Shown here piece by piece: positions 45,993 to 55,528 of a stretch of DNA of 64,000 nt (positions are counted from its first letter, which is position 1; the number at the start of each line of letters is the position of its first letter). The translations under genes were made by a program, and so were the position numbers. The notes beneath the pieces were generated by a model. That model ran no database searches. It was not told the DNA's origin and was given only the letters and a program-made list of their open reading frames with translations. Source of the stretch: Haliscomenobacter sp. (GTDB lineage: Bacteria; Bacteroidota; Bacteroidia; Chitinophagales; Saprospiraceae); assembly GCA_016713275.1 (NCBI GenBank), contig JADJPL010000004.1:505819-569818 (forward strand), given 5' to 3'.

Positions 45993-47312
45993 ATGAAAGC
46001 GCGCTACTTCCCAGTACATCCTTCCCCTCTTTCCAAAATGAGTTTGAGGTGTTTTTTTGGTTTCTTTGTCTCGTTCGTTGTCTTCTTTTCCCCGCTTTAT
46101 AGCCAAACGACGTTTTCTCCCGGCAAGGTACTCACTTTGCAAGGAGACACCCTTAACGGGTTTGTAGCGGAGCTGGGAGGAAGTAAAAACCACACGGCCT
46201 GTGTATTCCGGCAAAGCGAAAAAGGGGTCGAAACCGGGTATTCCCCTGAAGAAATCAAAGGTTATATAATTGAAGGCCGGCGATTTTTTCAATCTGTAGC
46301 TAACCCAAAGCATTCTATTTTGGTGGATTCCCCATTGTTTTTGCCGAGTGGATCCTACTGGGGCTCATGGCATAGCCCGTATAAAGGGCTTTATTACTAT
46401 TATGACGCGACTGTAGACACGCTGGAACTGGTGCATTTTCCCGCCACAGAAAAATACGTTTTGGATTTTTTTGAAAAGGAAGACCAAAAAACCTGGCTCT
46501 TTTTCCTGAACCGGCTGTCGCTCAAATGCCCCAAAGTGCTTGCCCACTTGAGCTACCATCCGAATCTCAAGCCAAATGAAGCCAGCCTCGTTTCCATCGT
46601 CAAGATGATGAACGAGTGCGAGGGAAGTTCATACAACCATTTCGGGGCCGATCTTCCGTCGTTTGGCCTGAAGTTTAGCGCCAATCTGGATGTCATGGGC
46701 TCTAAAGTGGCGTTTACCACCTATTCCATATCCGACTTCCCCTACCTTAACCCTCCAGCCTACCGGGAAACCAGTATTGGATTCGGCATATCGGTTCAGG
46801 AATACAACCCGCGCCGGTGGAGTCCTCTGCATATGACGATGTCCGTTATGGGTAGGTATTTGACATTCGAACGGGGCGCCGAAGGCGCTTATTTAGGTGA
46901 ACCCGCGTCCTATTCAGCCAGTTTTGATTGGTTCGACCTGTCCTTGTTTCCGGGTATTAAGTATGTCGTCTTCAACTCCCGGCCTGTCATTTCCCTTGCC
47001 CTTGGGCCTTCGATTCAGTTTATGGCTTCTAAAGAAGCCCGGCTGGTGGAACAAGTAAAAAGTCTGGCCAACGGAGAAACCTTACGATCGACCACCTATT
47101 CAGATGTTTATTTCGGGGCGTTTCAGCCTGGCTATTTCGGACAGATTTCATTGGCCCCGGGGTCTACCAAATGGTTCAATCAATGGGAAATTGCTGCTGG
47201 TTTGTCGAAAGGCACGGGGGTCACAAAAAATGACGAAGTATCTTTCGATAAATTAGACGCGTACAATTCCAGTTCTACCTCGTTCTTTATCAAAGGATAC
47301 TGGTGGTGGTAA
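45993..47312 (+). CDS. Secreted/outer-membrane-type protein of unknown function
   Basis: 439 residues. MKARYFPVHPSPLSKMSLRC leads into a signal-like stretch (FFGFFVSFVVFFSPLYSQ). ATG 46038 (MSLRCFF) is an equally good start. The N-terminal part (VLTLQGDTLNGFVAELGGSK) matches the 'GDTLxGxI' beta segment found in many Bacteroidota proteins. The second half alternates aromatic and polar residues (IGFGISVQEYNPRRWSPLHM; YFGAFQPGYFGQISLAPGST) and ends with an aromatic GYWWW, consistent with an outer-membrane beta-barrel. No function is recognised. Confidence 0.65.
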   Translation: MKARYFPVHPSPLSKMSLRCFFGFFVSFVVFFSPLYSQTTFSPGKVLTLQGDTLNGFVAELGGSKNHTACVFRQSEKGVETGYSPEEIKGYIIEGRRFFQSVANPKHSILVDSPLFLPSGSYWGSWHSPYKGLYYYYDATVDTLELVHFPATEKYVLDFFEKEDQKTWLFFLNRLSLKCPKVLAHLSYHPNLKPNEASLVSIVKMMNECEGSSYNHFGADLPSFGLKFSANLDVMGSKVAFTTYSISDFPYLNPPAYRETSIGFGISVQEYNPRRWSPLHMTMSVMGRYLTFERGAEGAYLGEPASYSASFDWFDLSLFPGIKYVVFNSRPVISLALGPSIQFMASKEARLVEQVKSLANGETLRSTTYSDVYFGAFQPGYFGQISLAPGSTKWFNQWEIAAGLSKGTGVTKNDEVSFDKLDAYNSSSTSFFIKGYWWW

Positions 47313-47323
47313 AAGCCACACTA

Positions 47324-47401
47324 CTGGACATTTTGGAAACCAGACCTTCCAGATTTCGCAAACCTGGAAGGTCTAAGCGCCAGGAAAACGAAAACCTCCA
47401 C
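47324..47401. repeat. Inverted-repeat element downstream of the AraC regulator
   Basis: CTGGACATTTTGGAAACCAG begins the element. GACCTTCCAG (47342-47351) pairs with CTGGAAGGTC (47363-47372), then GCCAGGAAAACGAAAA follows. The reverse complement of 60655-60721 matches it along most of its length, so this is a dispersed repeat, possibly also a terminator. Confidence 0.6.
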
Positions 47402-47452
47402 TAGTGGTAGGGACTGGATTGTGATTTTCCTGGTCCCATTTGCGTCGCATGC

Positions 47453-48566
47453 TTATTTTTCTTTCCCCCGGAATTCCGCCGGCGACATGCCCGTCTGGTT
47501 TTGAACGCGGTGTTGAAGGTGGTTTTGGGTTGAAACCCGATTCAAATCCGATAGCCAGAATGTTGAGGTGGCTGAATTGGGGATCGAGCAGGAGGCGCTG
47601 GCTTTCCTGTACGCGATACCTGTTGATGAACTGGTAAAAGTTTTTCCCGAAGCTATGATTGATGAGAAACGATAGTTCGTGGGTGCTGCAACCCAGCTGC
47701 CGGGCAAGTTTAGGCAGGCTGAGTTCCGGATCGAGGAATATTTTTTTCTCCCCGATCAGCTCCAGTAAACCCGCTTTGAGTTGGGCATTTAGCTTCCAGG
47801 AATCTGTTTGCCGGAACCAGGAGCGGGGGTTGAAAATCGCTGAAATGGCCTCCAGATCGGGTGGTGCGAAGGGGAAAACCTCTCCTTGGCGGAGCGCATA
47901 ATACCCCAGTACGTAGGCGCCCGACAAATACACCATAGTCGTCCAGGCATTAAACTCATAAAAATAGTACCGGACTTCAAACGTCCAAACGACCAGCATT
48001 CCAGCCAAAACCAGCAGGGACCATTGCAACCACTTCAGGCTGCTGGCCTGCGGGGTAGCCGTGATCATTTCCAGGTTTTTCAGGTGCCGCCTCAGCTTGC
48101 GGTAACTCAGCGTCAAATAGACGCCAAATTGAATTAAAATAGGCAAAAAGATCAGGAACGCCCATTCCCCTGGCATGCGGTTTTTCAAATCCGCTTCAAT
48201 CGATTCGGCCAGGGCTTCCGGGGAAGCGCTCAGCTCCGGAATCAAAATCAGAAAAACAAGCGCCAGAGGAATGAAATGAAGCGCTTCTCTCCAGTAAAAG
48301 CGCTTGTCCGGGTTCACAAAATGGCGGACTGCCAGAAACAAACTGGGCGGGACGATAAACAGCACCAGGTCGGTCAGCAAAAAATAATGCGGAAACTGGC
48401 GGTACGCCTTGGAGAAAATCAGCGCGTCGTCCATCTGCATGATGCCTATGCCGAGAAGGCTGACAGCCAGCCACCGGTTGGCGATCCGGTTCTCCTGAAG
48501 GCTTTTTACCCACAAAATGAAGCCCAAAAAGAAAAAACTACCTGCACAGAGGCTATTGAGTATCAT
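47453..48566 (-). CDS. AraC-family regulator with N-terminal membrane domain (two frameshifts at the C-terminus)
   Basis: About 372 residues. Six to seven TM helices (LCAGSFFFLGFILWVKSL; FLLTDLVLFIVPPSLFLAV; FIPLALVFLILIPEL; LLVLAGMLVVWTFEVRYYF) precede an AraC HTH pair: SLPKLARQLGCSTHELSFLI and LNILAIGFESGFN. The closing family motif needs two repairs, each one A short in an A4 run (AACCCAAAACCACC and TTCAAAACCAG). These give PKTTFNTAFKNQTGMSPAEF, then RGKEK and a stop at 47453. Without them the open frame runs to 47373 with unrelated residues. Ligand unknown. Confidence 0.86.
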
Positions 48567-48640
48567 AATCGTTTCCCGGCTGTAAGACCGCTCAAAGATA
48601 ACCGTCTTGCAGCCGGGAAGCGAAAAAGCGCGTGGATGAT

Positions 48641-49791
48641 TTAGAACAAATCCAGGAGTTCTTTCTGAAAAGCGAGGCGGGTTTCGCTTTCCGTGTCGCT
48701 GGCCTCGTCAAAACTGTTGAAGAACAACGTCAGCACCTTCTTATTCGTTTTGTCTATCACGATCAGGGTGTTAAACCCTCCCGTACCCCCGTCGTGGAAC
48801 AACAACGTCCCTCCGCTCACCGGATCCGGTATTTCCACCCATCCCAGACAGATCCATATCCTGGAATCCAGATTTTTGGGGTCCTGAAAGGTAGGATTCT
48901 GGCATAGGCGCATGGCGTCTCCCAGAGGAGCGTCGGGGGGATTCGCCACCGCCGCGCCGTATTTCAGCAGATCGGAAGGGGTTGACTTTAACACGCCGGC
49001 GCCGTCAAAAGCGCCCAGGCTTTCCCCACCAATCCGTCTCCTTGGCGCCTTTATGCCCTTTCGACATCCGGCTTTTCTCCGAAGCGTTCCAGGACCGCTT
49101 TGGTCTCATACAGGCCTAATGGCCCGCAAACCTTTTGCTGGATCACCTCTCCGTATGGTTGCTGGTACGCGCGGGCCAGGATTAGCCCGGCTACGCCCAA
49201 CGCCGTGTTGGAATACTCGTACGACGTGCCCGGAGTGGCGTTGAGTTTCCCTTTTTTCAGGAATTCGTACATATCGTTTTCGCTGTAATTCCGAAATGCC
49301 TTGGCCGGGTTCGCCAGCAACAAGTTGAAATTGCTGGGGAAATATGGCAGTCCGGAGGAGTGATTCAGCAAATGTTTGAACGCGATCTCCACCCCGCCTT
49401 TTGTCAAAGGCGCTATATCAGAGGGCAAAAAAGACCGGATCGGCTGGTCTACCCCCAGCCCTTTCTCCTGAAGCATCTGGACGGTAGCGGCCGCCGTAAA
49501 GGTTTTAGTGATCGAACCGATCTCAAAAAACGTGTGCGCGTCCGGAATGATGCCGCTCCCTTTTTGCACCTCCCCGTACCCATATACGTGGGACTCGCCG
49601 TCTTTCCAGATGCCTACCGCCAACCCCACGGTATTGACCTTGGGCAGGAACTTCTGGACGACCACGTCGACTTCCTTGTCAAAAGTAGAAATTAAAGGGT
49701 TGTTGCTTAAGTTGGCGGGAACCGCCGGGTCTTTGGAGCAAGCCATCAAGCCTGCAGCCATCACTGCGAAAAGCATTGCGTTGTTCTTCAT
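48641..49791 (-). CDS. Beta-lactamase-family serine hydrolase lipoprotein (frameshift)
   Basis: About 383 residues restored. A lipoprotein signal (MLFAVMAAGLMACSKD) places it on a membrane. Class C/DD-peptidase motifs: SxxK in FFEIGSITKTFTAAAT, YxN in GTSYEYSNTALGVAG and HxG in LLFHDGGTGGFNTLIV. The frame breaks near 49050; upstream the frame ends KPDVERA, downstream it resumes WAFDGAGVLKSTPSDLLKYG. It may be an esterase, D-aminopeptidase or penicillin-binding hydrolase; true beta-lactam resistance should not be assumed from the fold. No linked regulator. Confidence 0.87.
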
Positions 49792-49870
49792 GTCGGATTA
49801 TTTTTCCCACAAAAGAAGCCTGCAATCCAACGTTTTTCGTTCGAACCGATCTATCCGGACGTTAAAAAAA

Positions 49871-50017
49871 AGTTACGATTTACGAAGTACGATTTACGAA
49901 GTACGAGGTAGGTACACGTACATCGCACATCGTACACCGTTACACCGTACACCGTACACCGTACACCGTACACCGTACATCGTTCACCGTACATCGTACA
50001 TCGTACATCGTACCTCC
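49871..50017. repeat. Tandem array of CGTACACCGTA-type units with inverted left arm
   Basis: TACGATTTACGAAGTACGA on the left and many CGTACACCGTACATCGTA units on the right are roughly inverted to each other; fills the gap before the alpha/beta hydrolase 3' end. Confidence 0.85.
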
Positions 50018-50019
50018 CC

Positions 50020-50886
50020 CTACGCTTTATCCAAAAGCTTTAAAATTTCTCCCCGCACGGTGTCAAAGTTCAGGAAGGGGATGAGGTGGCCGGCTTTGGG
50101 CATGCGCTCCATGCGCAGCATGTCTGGAGGGATGTTTTTTTTGCTGAACTCCATATTGACCGGCGGGGCGAGGCTGTCTTTATCTCCGTGCATATGGACG
50201 ACGGGGACGCGGATTTCCTTCCATCCGGCGGCTATTTTTTGCAGTTCTTCGGCGTGGCTGAACTTTTCGTCTCCGCTGACCTGCCAGGCGGGAGAGAGCA
50301 TCCATTTAGTGGCTTTCCAATGGCCGAAATGGGCGAACCAGAAGATTTTTTCGTTATCTGGATCGTTCACGGGGGCGAGCATCAGGACGGATTGCACCCG
50401 CTCGGGGTAATCCATGGCGACTTTGGCCGCGATCGGGCCGCCGTAGGAATGCCCCACCAGAATCGCTTTGCGCCCTCCGTAATAATCAATGCCGTCTTTC
50501 ACCGTTTCCGCCTGTTTGGCGATCGATACCTCCGAGCGGCCGTAATGGGAATACCCATACCCCAGCCGGTCGATCGACACCATCATGGCGCGGCTGCGCA
50601 AGAGCGAATCCGCCTGGTATTTGAAAAAGTTATTGGCTGAACCCGGCGCTCCGTGGATAAAAATAATCAGCGGAGCATCGGGCGCCAGGTCTTCTCCCCG
50701 GGTTTCCACCGCCCGGATCTCCGAGTATTTCACGGGAATTTTCCGGATCGACGCCCGGGCATTGCGCTTGGTAAAATAGCGTTCGGTACCGGCGTCCGAA
50801 GTCCGGAACCCCATACGCATGTTGACAATCACGAAAGCCAGGGCAAGAATAGCCAGGCCCAGCAAAATGCGAACTAGAATTTTCAT
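50020..50886 (-). CDS. Alpha/beta hydrolase, membrane-anchored
   Basis: ATG 50884-50886 is chosen because it places the hydrophobic anchor first (MKILVRILLGLAILALAFVI). The fold shows the oxyanion segment IIFIHGAPGSANNFFKYQAD, the nucleophile elbow ILVGHSYGGPIAAKVA (Ser in GHSYGG), the acid in HMHGDKDSLAPP and the His in MPKAGHLIPFL. These give a complete Ser-Asp-His triad. The 288-residue length fits small esterases/epoxide-hydrolase relatives. The substrate is not predictable. Upstream is a divergent gap to priA. Confidence 0.85.
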   Translation of the reverse strand: MKILVRILLGLAILALAFVIVNMRMGFRTSDAGTERYFTKRNARASIRKIPVKYSEIRAVETRGEDLAPDAPLIIFIHGAPGSANNFFKYQADSLLRSRAMMVSIDRLGYGYSHYGRSEVSIAKQAETVKDGIDYYGGRKAILVGHSYGGPIAAKVAMDYPERVQSVLMLAPVNDPDNEKIFWFAHFGHWKATKWMLSPAWQVSGDEKFSHAEELQKIAAGWKEIRVPVVHMHGDKDSLAPPVNMEFSKKNIPPDMLRMERMPKAGHLIPFLNFDTVRGEILKLLDKA

Positions 50887-51004
50887 GGCGATTTTCTTCA
50901 GGTGAAAAGGGTGTTCTGTGTTCAATAGCTAGTAAACAAATTAGGGGCAATGCACGGTTGACTCAAACAGATTAATTTTCCAACCCATTCGCAACGCGTT
51001 TCGT

Positions 51005-51064
51005 TCCAACCACCAACCACCAACCACTCAACCACCAACCACCAACCACTCAACCACCACCACC
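51005..51064. repeat. 7-bp tandem array (ACCACCA)n
   Basis: Imperfect ACCAACC/ACCACCA repeats in the divergent gap between the hydrolase and priA; the complement of the GGTGGTT array at 9871. Confidence 0.85.
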
Positions 51065-51099
51065 AGGAACCCGAACTTTTCCCTATCTTGCCCCATATT

Positions 51100-53554
51100 A
51101 TGCCGACGCTTCACCCTACCGAATCCTTTGCGTACCACGTCCAGGTAGTATTGCCTTTGGCGATAGCGAAGCCATATACCTATGGGGTGCCCGAATCCCT
51201 TGCGGATGCCATCGGCGTTGGCATGCGCGTGGAAGTGGAATTCGGCAAAAAGCGGCGGTACGCTGCGCTGGTAGTCGAAACCGGAGTGGCGCCGCCGGAG
51301 GGCGGCCGGCCAAGCCCATTCTTTCCGCGATCGACGAGACGCCTATTGCGTTGCCGGTGCAGCTCAAGTTTTGGCACTGGCTGGCTGCTTATTACGCCTG
51401 TACCGTGGGCGAGGTGATGACCGCCGCATTAGGCGCACTATAAACTCGTCAGCGAAACGGCGATTACCCTGGGGCCCTATTTCGAGGAGGACATGGCCGG
51501 CCTGGACGATAAAGAGTATCTGATCCTGGAAGCATTGACGATTCAGCAGGAACTGACCCTTAGCCAGGTGCAGGATATTCTGCAGCAACGCACCGTATAC
51601 CCGATCATCCGCCGGATGCTGGACAAAAGCTCCTTTTCTCAAAGAGGACCTCAGGAAAAATACCAACCCAAGCGGGTTGCCTGCGTCCGGCTCAAAGGAG
51701 CCTTACGTTTCGCAACCGGACAAGCTCCAGGAGGCCTTCGAACGGCTCAGCCGGGCAGGCCGCCAGATGGAAGCGTTGCTGGCCGTTATCCAGCTCTCCC
51801 GCCAACTGCCTTTCCTCCGGAAGGAAGACATTTACCAGGCAGCCGGCGTAGATCATGCGGTTGTCCAGGGGCTGATAAAGAAAGACATCCTGGAGGTGTA
51901 CGACCGCGAAGTGAGCCGGCTGGGCAGTTATGAGGAACAAGTGTCCGGCATCGATGATTTTTCCGATCAGCAACGGCAAGCCTACGAGGACATCCGGCAT
52001 GCCTTTTCCGAAAAAGACGTAGTGCTTCTGCACGGCGCAACCGGAAGCGGAAAGACCCGCCTGTATATGGAATTCATCCGGGAAGCGATCCTCCGCAACG
52101 AACAGGTCTTATACCTCCTGCCCGAGATTGCGCTCACGGCCCAGATCATCGAACGCCTGCGCCGGGTTTTCGGCAATCAGGTCGCCGTTTACCACTCCAA
52201 GCTCAGCAACAACGAACGCGTGGAGCTTTGGCAGGAGACGCTCAAGGGAAAGCCGCTGGTGCTGGGCGCCCGATCGGCCCTGTTCCTCCCCTACCAACGG
52301 CTGAAATGGATTATCATCGACGAAGAGCACGACCCCTCCTTTAAACAGCAGGACCCCAACCCTCGCTACCACGGCCGCGATGCCGCCATTTACCTCGCCA
52401 AACTATACGGCGCCAAGGTGCTGCTCGGCACCGCCACCCCTTCGCTGGAATCCTATTACAATGCCAAACAAGGGAAATACGGACTGGCGGAAATGCCCGA
52501 GCGGTTTGGCGGGCTTCAAATGCCGGAACTCCGGTTAGTTCCTATGAAAGCGGGGCCCTCCCAGCACTTCTCTCCCGAATTGCTCGAAGCGCTGACTGAA
52601 ACCCTGGCCCGGGGCGAGCAGGCCATCCTGTTCCAGAACCGGCGCGGGTATGCTCCTGCGTACCGATGCCCCACCTGCAACTGGCATGCCGAATGTATTC
52701 ACTGCGACGTCAGCATGACCTACCACAAGCAGAGCCATGCGCTGAAATGCCACTACTGCAACTACCAAACCAAAATGCCCACCGCCTGCCCGGCCTGCGG
52801 GAACCAAAAGCTCGTGCTTCAGGGCTTTGGCACGGAAAAAGTGGAGGACGAACTGGCGATCTATTTTCCGGAAAGAAAAATCGGCCGGATGGACTTCGAC
52901 ACGGTGCGGTCCAAAAACGCGCATACCCGAATCATTCAAGACTTTGAAGAAGGGCGCATTCATATTCTGGTAGGCACCCAAATGGTCGCCAAAGGCCTCG
53001 ATTTTGAGCGCGTCGGCCTGGTGGGCATCCTGAGCGCAGATCAACTGCTCCAGTTTCCCGATTTCCGCTCCGCCGAACGCGCGTTTCAACTCATGACTCA
53101 AGTCAGCGGAAGAGCCGGAAGAAAACACCGCAGAGGGCTGGTCCTCATTCAGGCCCTCAACCCTTCGCATCCAGTGCTCGGGGAAGTGCTGAACCACGAT
53201 TTTTCAACCTTTTATCAAAGGGAACTACAGGAACGGCAACGGTTTGAATATCCCCCGTTCTTCCGGCTGATCCGGATCACCCTCAAGCACGCCAAGCCGG
53301 AACGGGTCAACCAGGCAGCGGAAATCTTGTCCACGCTTCTTGCCCCGCAGTTTGGTCACCGGATCAAAGGCCCTGCCGTGCCCCCCGTCGCCCGTATCCG
53401 GGGACTTTACCTGATTGATTTCCTGCTGAAGATGGAGCGCGCTCATCCAAAGATCGCCCAGGCTAAAACCGCCATCCTCGAAGCCGCCAGCCAAATCGCG
53501 CAATTGGAAGGCCTCTCCGGGATCCGGGTGCAGATCGATGTGGATCCGGCTTGA
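51100..53554 (+). CDS. priA: Primosomal replication restart helicase PriA (several frameshifts near the N-terminus)
   Basis: PriA recognises abandoned forks and reloads the replisome. From ATG 51100 the DNA-binding domain begins YHVQVVLPLAIAKPYTYGVP. Helicase motifs: Walker A LLHGATGSGKTRLYMEF, DEEH in IIIDEEHDPSFKQQDPNPRY, the two-zinc cluster CPTCNWHAECIHCDVSMTYH with CHYCNYQTKMPTACPACG, and QMVAKGLDFERVGLV. Restored length is about 818 residues. Frames change near 51300, 51430 and 51670 (for example the segment LPVQLKFWHWLAAYYACTVG, then EVMTAAL, is off-frame). From 51677 on it is open. Given how central priA is, I read these as errors rather than inactivation. Confidence 0.93.
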
Positions 53555-53555
53555 A

Positions 53556-53702
53556 AAAAAGTTGCGAAGTTGCGAGGTTGCGAGGTTGCGGGGTTGCGAG
53601 GTTGCGGGGTTGCGGGGTTGCGAAGTTGCGAGGTTGCGGAGTTGCGGAGTTGCGGAGTTGCGGGGTCTTGGGGTTACTTCGTAACCTCGCAACCCCGAAA
53701 CG
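53556..53702. repeat. 8-bp tandem array (GTTGCGAG)n with inverted end
   Basis: GTTGCGAG/GTTGCGGG/GTTGCGGA copies fill the convergent priA/DeoR gap and end with CTTCGTAACCTCGCAACC in inverse orientation, so a fold-back transcript is possible. Confidence 0.92.
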
Positions 53703-53712
53703 CCGAAACTCT

Positions 53713-54462
53713 TTAAACCACCTCCAACCCACTGTTTCGATAAGGGGTCAGTTTTTCGTGCTCGGGGTTAAGTTCCGTGATCAGGGTGTCGATCTGGTTC
53801 ATGCCTCCAACCTTGATTTTCTGGACGGAATTCAGTTTTTCTGCAATAGAAAGCGCGAGGACTTTTTGGGAGACCCGGATCATGGTTTTTTTCACGGCGG
53901 CCACTTCCCAATCATTTTCGGTAAGGCCTTCCTTGGCGTCGATTCCATTCACCCCCATGAGGCAAATATCCGGGCGAAAATCATTAAGTGCCTGCACCAC
54001 TTCCCCTCCGATGGCGATCTGGGCGGTTTTGGACAAATGGCCGCCGATGAAGAGGGTTTCGCTGGAGGGATGTTCCATGAGTTGCATGGCCGTAGTCAGG
54101 CTTACGGTAAGGAAGGTTATTTTCAGGTCGGGAGGGAGGATGCGGGCCAGTTCCAGGTTGGTTGACCCCCCACTGATCAGGACCAGCATATCGTCCCGAA
54201 GGTAGCTGATGGCTTTCCGGGCAATGATCGTTTTCTCCTGGTAAGCATAAATGTCGTGTTCTTTGTAGGAGTAAACCTGATACGACTTGGATAACGCCCC
54301 TCCGCGCACTTTGACCAGCTTCTCCGCTTCGTCCAATTCCTGGATATCCCTCCGGACAGTGTCCTCCGACACCTTCAGTTTTTGGCTCAGATCGGAAAGA
54401 ATGACCTTGTTGTGGATGTTGACCTCTCTTAAAATCAGGGCTTGTCGTTCTTTCTTCAACAT
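53713..54462 (-). CDS. DeoR/GlpR-family transcriptional regulator
   Basis: 249 residues, intact. N-terminal winged HTH: MLKKERQALILREVNIHNKV and LSQKLKVSEDTVRRDIQELD, then the family's KVRGGALSK. C-terminal sugar-phosphate sensor domain: LVLISGGSTNLELARILPPD, TLFIGGHLSKTAQIAIGG, MGVNGIDAKEGLTENDWEVA and VLALSIAEKLNSVQ. Such repressors respond to phosphorylated sugars. It lies downstream of murQ and the kinase in the same direction, so its effector may be MurNAc-6P or GlcNAc-6P and its target this operon; that is inference. Confidence 0.9.
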   Translation of the reverse strand: MLKKERQALILREVNIHNKVILSDLSQKLKVSEDTVRRDIQELDEAEKLVKVRGGALSKSYQVYSYKEHDIYAYQEKTIIARKAISYLRDDMLVLISGGSTNLELARILPPDLKITFLTVSLTTAMQLMEHPSSETLFIGGHLSKTAQIAIGGEVVQALNDFRPDICLMGVNGIDAKEGLTENDWEVAAVKKTMIRVSQKVLALSIAEKLNSVQKIKVGGMNQIDTLITELNPEHEKLTPYRNSGLEVV

Positions 54463-54465
54463 GGT

Positions 54466-54545
54466 TTTAGACGTTAGAGGTTAGACGGTAGAGGGTAGAC
54501 GGTAGACGGTAGACGGTAGACGGTAAAGGGTAAAGGGTAGAAAGG
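54466..54545. repeat. 7-bp tandem array (GTAGACG)n
   Basis: GTAGACG/GTAAAGG units in the 197-bp gap between the kinase and the DeoR gene. Confidence 0.85.
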
Positions 54546-54659
54546 GTAGGTGCGGTTTTTTTCGGGAGGAGAAAAGATTAGGGATTCAGGGAGCAGGGGA
54601 TCAGGGAGTGGGGATTCAGGGAGTGGGGAGCGGGGCGGCGCGTTTGGAGAAAAAAGCGC

Positions 54660-55496
54660 TTACCTATGGTATCTGGCGAGGCCGGGCATTGGGTCTTGTT
54701 CAAAGCGCCCCAGAGGGAGGCCCAGTGCGTGGGCGGCCATTTCGATCTCCTTTTGGAAATAGAAAGCGACGGAGCCGACAAAATGTATCGGGGATGGGGC
54801 TTTGCGGTACAGGGGGATGACGTTTCGATGGAAGAAAAGCGAAAATTGCCCGTTTAGGATGGTTTGGATGGTGGGGGTTTTCCGGTGCTGGAAAACGAAA
54901 GGAGTAAAGTTTGCCAAAAACCGGTTGGGGAAAGGCAACTGGTAAACCGACTGCAGGATATTGTCGCGGCTCAGGTGAAATTCTTCTTGTAGCTCCCGGG
55001 CGATTTCGGGTTCCAGTTCGCGGTTGAGGAAGGCGGAAATCAGTTCTTTGCCCAAGGCGGCGCCACTGCCTTCATCCCCCAAAATAAACCCAAGCCCACC
55101 GGCGGTTTCGACGACCTGGGCGCCGTCGTAGCTACACGCATTGGAGCCAGTGCCCAGAATACCTACAACGCCCGGTTGGGCCTGACAAGAAGCCCGGGCG
55201 GCGGCCAGCAGGTCGGTGTTCACCTGAACCAGGGCGGCTTCCGGAAATAGTTTGCGAAAAAGCGCCTCCACACGCTGGCGCTGTTCCAGGGCGTTACATC
55301 CCGTACTATAGAAATAAACCTCTTTCGGGATCATGGTCGGCATGCCGAGGCGGGCCTGGTTGGCCAACGCGATAATGCCTTCGTCATCCAGGAAATACGG
55401 GCTGATCCCGGGGGTATGGGTTGTTTTAAGGATTTCGCCCTTATCAGCGAGCGCCCAATTGGCTTTGGTGGCGCCACTATCAACAAGCAATTTCAT
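54660..55496 (-). CDS. BadF/BadG/BcrA/BcrD-family sugar kinase (N-acetylhexosamine kinase-like)
   Basis: 278 residues of the ASKHA fold. Phosphate-1 loop LLVDSGATKANWALADKG, ILGTGSNACSYDG (phosphate 2) and GGLGFILGDEGSGAALGKEL (catalytic and adenosine region) match GlcNAc/MurNAc kinases of Bacteroidota. It begins 32 nt after murQ ends, indicating co-transcription, so it most likely phosphorylates GlcNAc or MurNAc released from peptidoglycan. The alternative is a general N-acetylglucosamine kinase. No frameshift. Confidence 0.85.
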   Translation of the reverse strand: MKLLVDSGATKANWALADKGEILKTTHTPGISPYFLDDEGIIALANQARLGMPTMIPKEVYFYSTGCNALEQRQRVEALFRKLFPEAALVQVNTDLLAAARASCQAQPGVVGILGTGSNACSYDGAQVVETAGGLGFILGDEGSGAALGKELISAFLNRELEPEIARELQEEFHLSRDNILQSVYQLPFPNRFLANFTPFVFQHRKTPTIQTILNGQFSLFFHRNVIPLYRKAPSPIHFVGSVAFYFQKEIEMAAHALGLPLGRFEQDPMPGLARYHR

Positions 55497-55528
55497 CGGC
55501 GCAGGTTAGGGTGTATAAAAAAGCTGGC

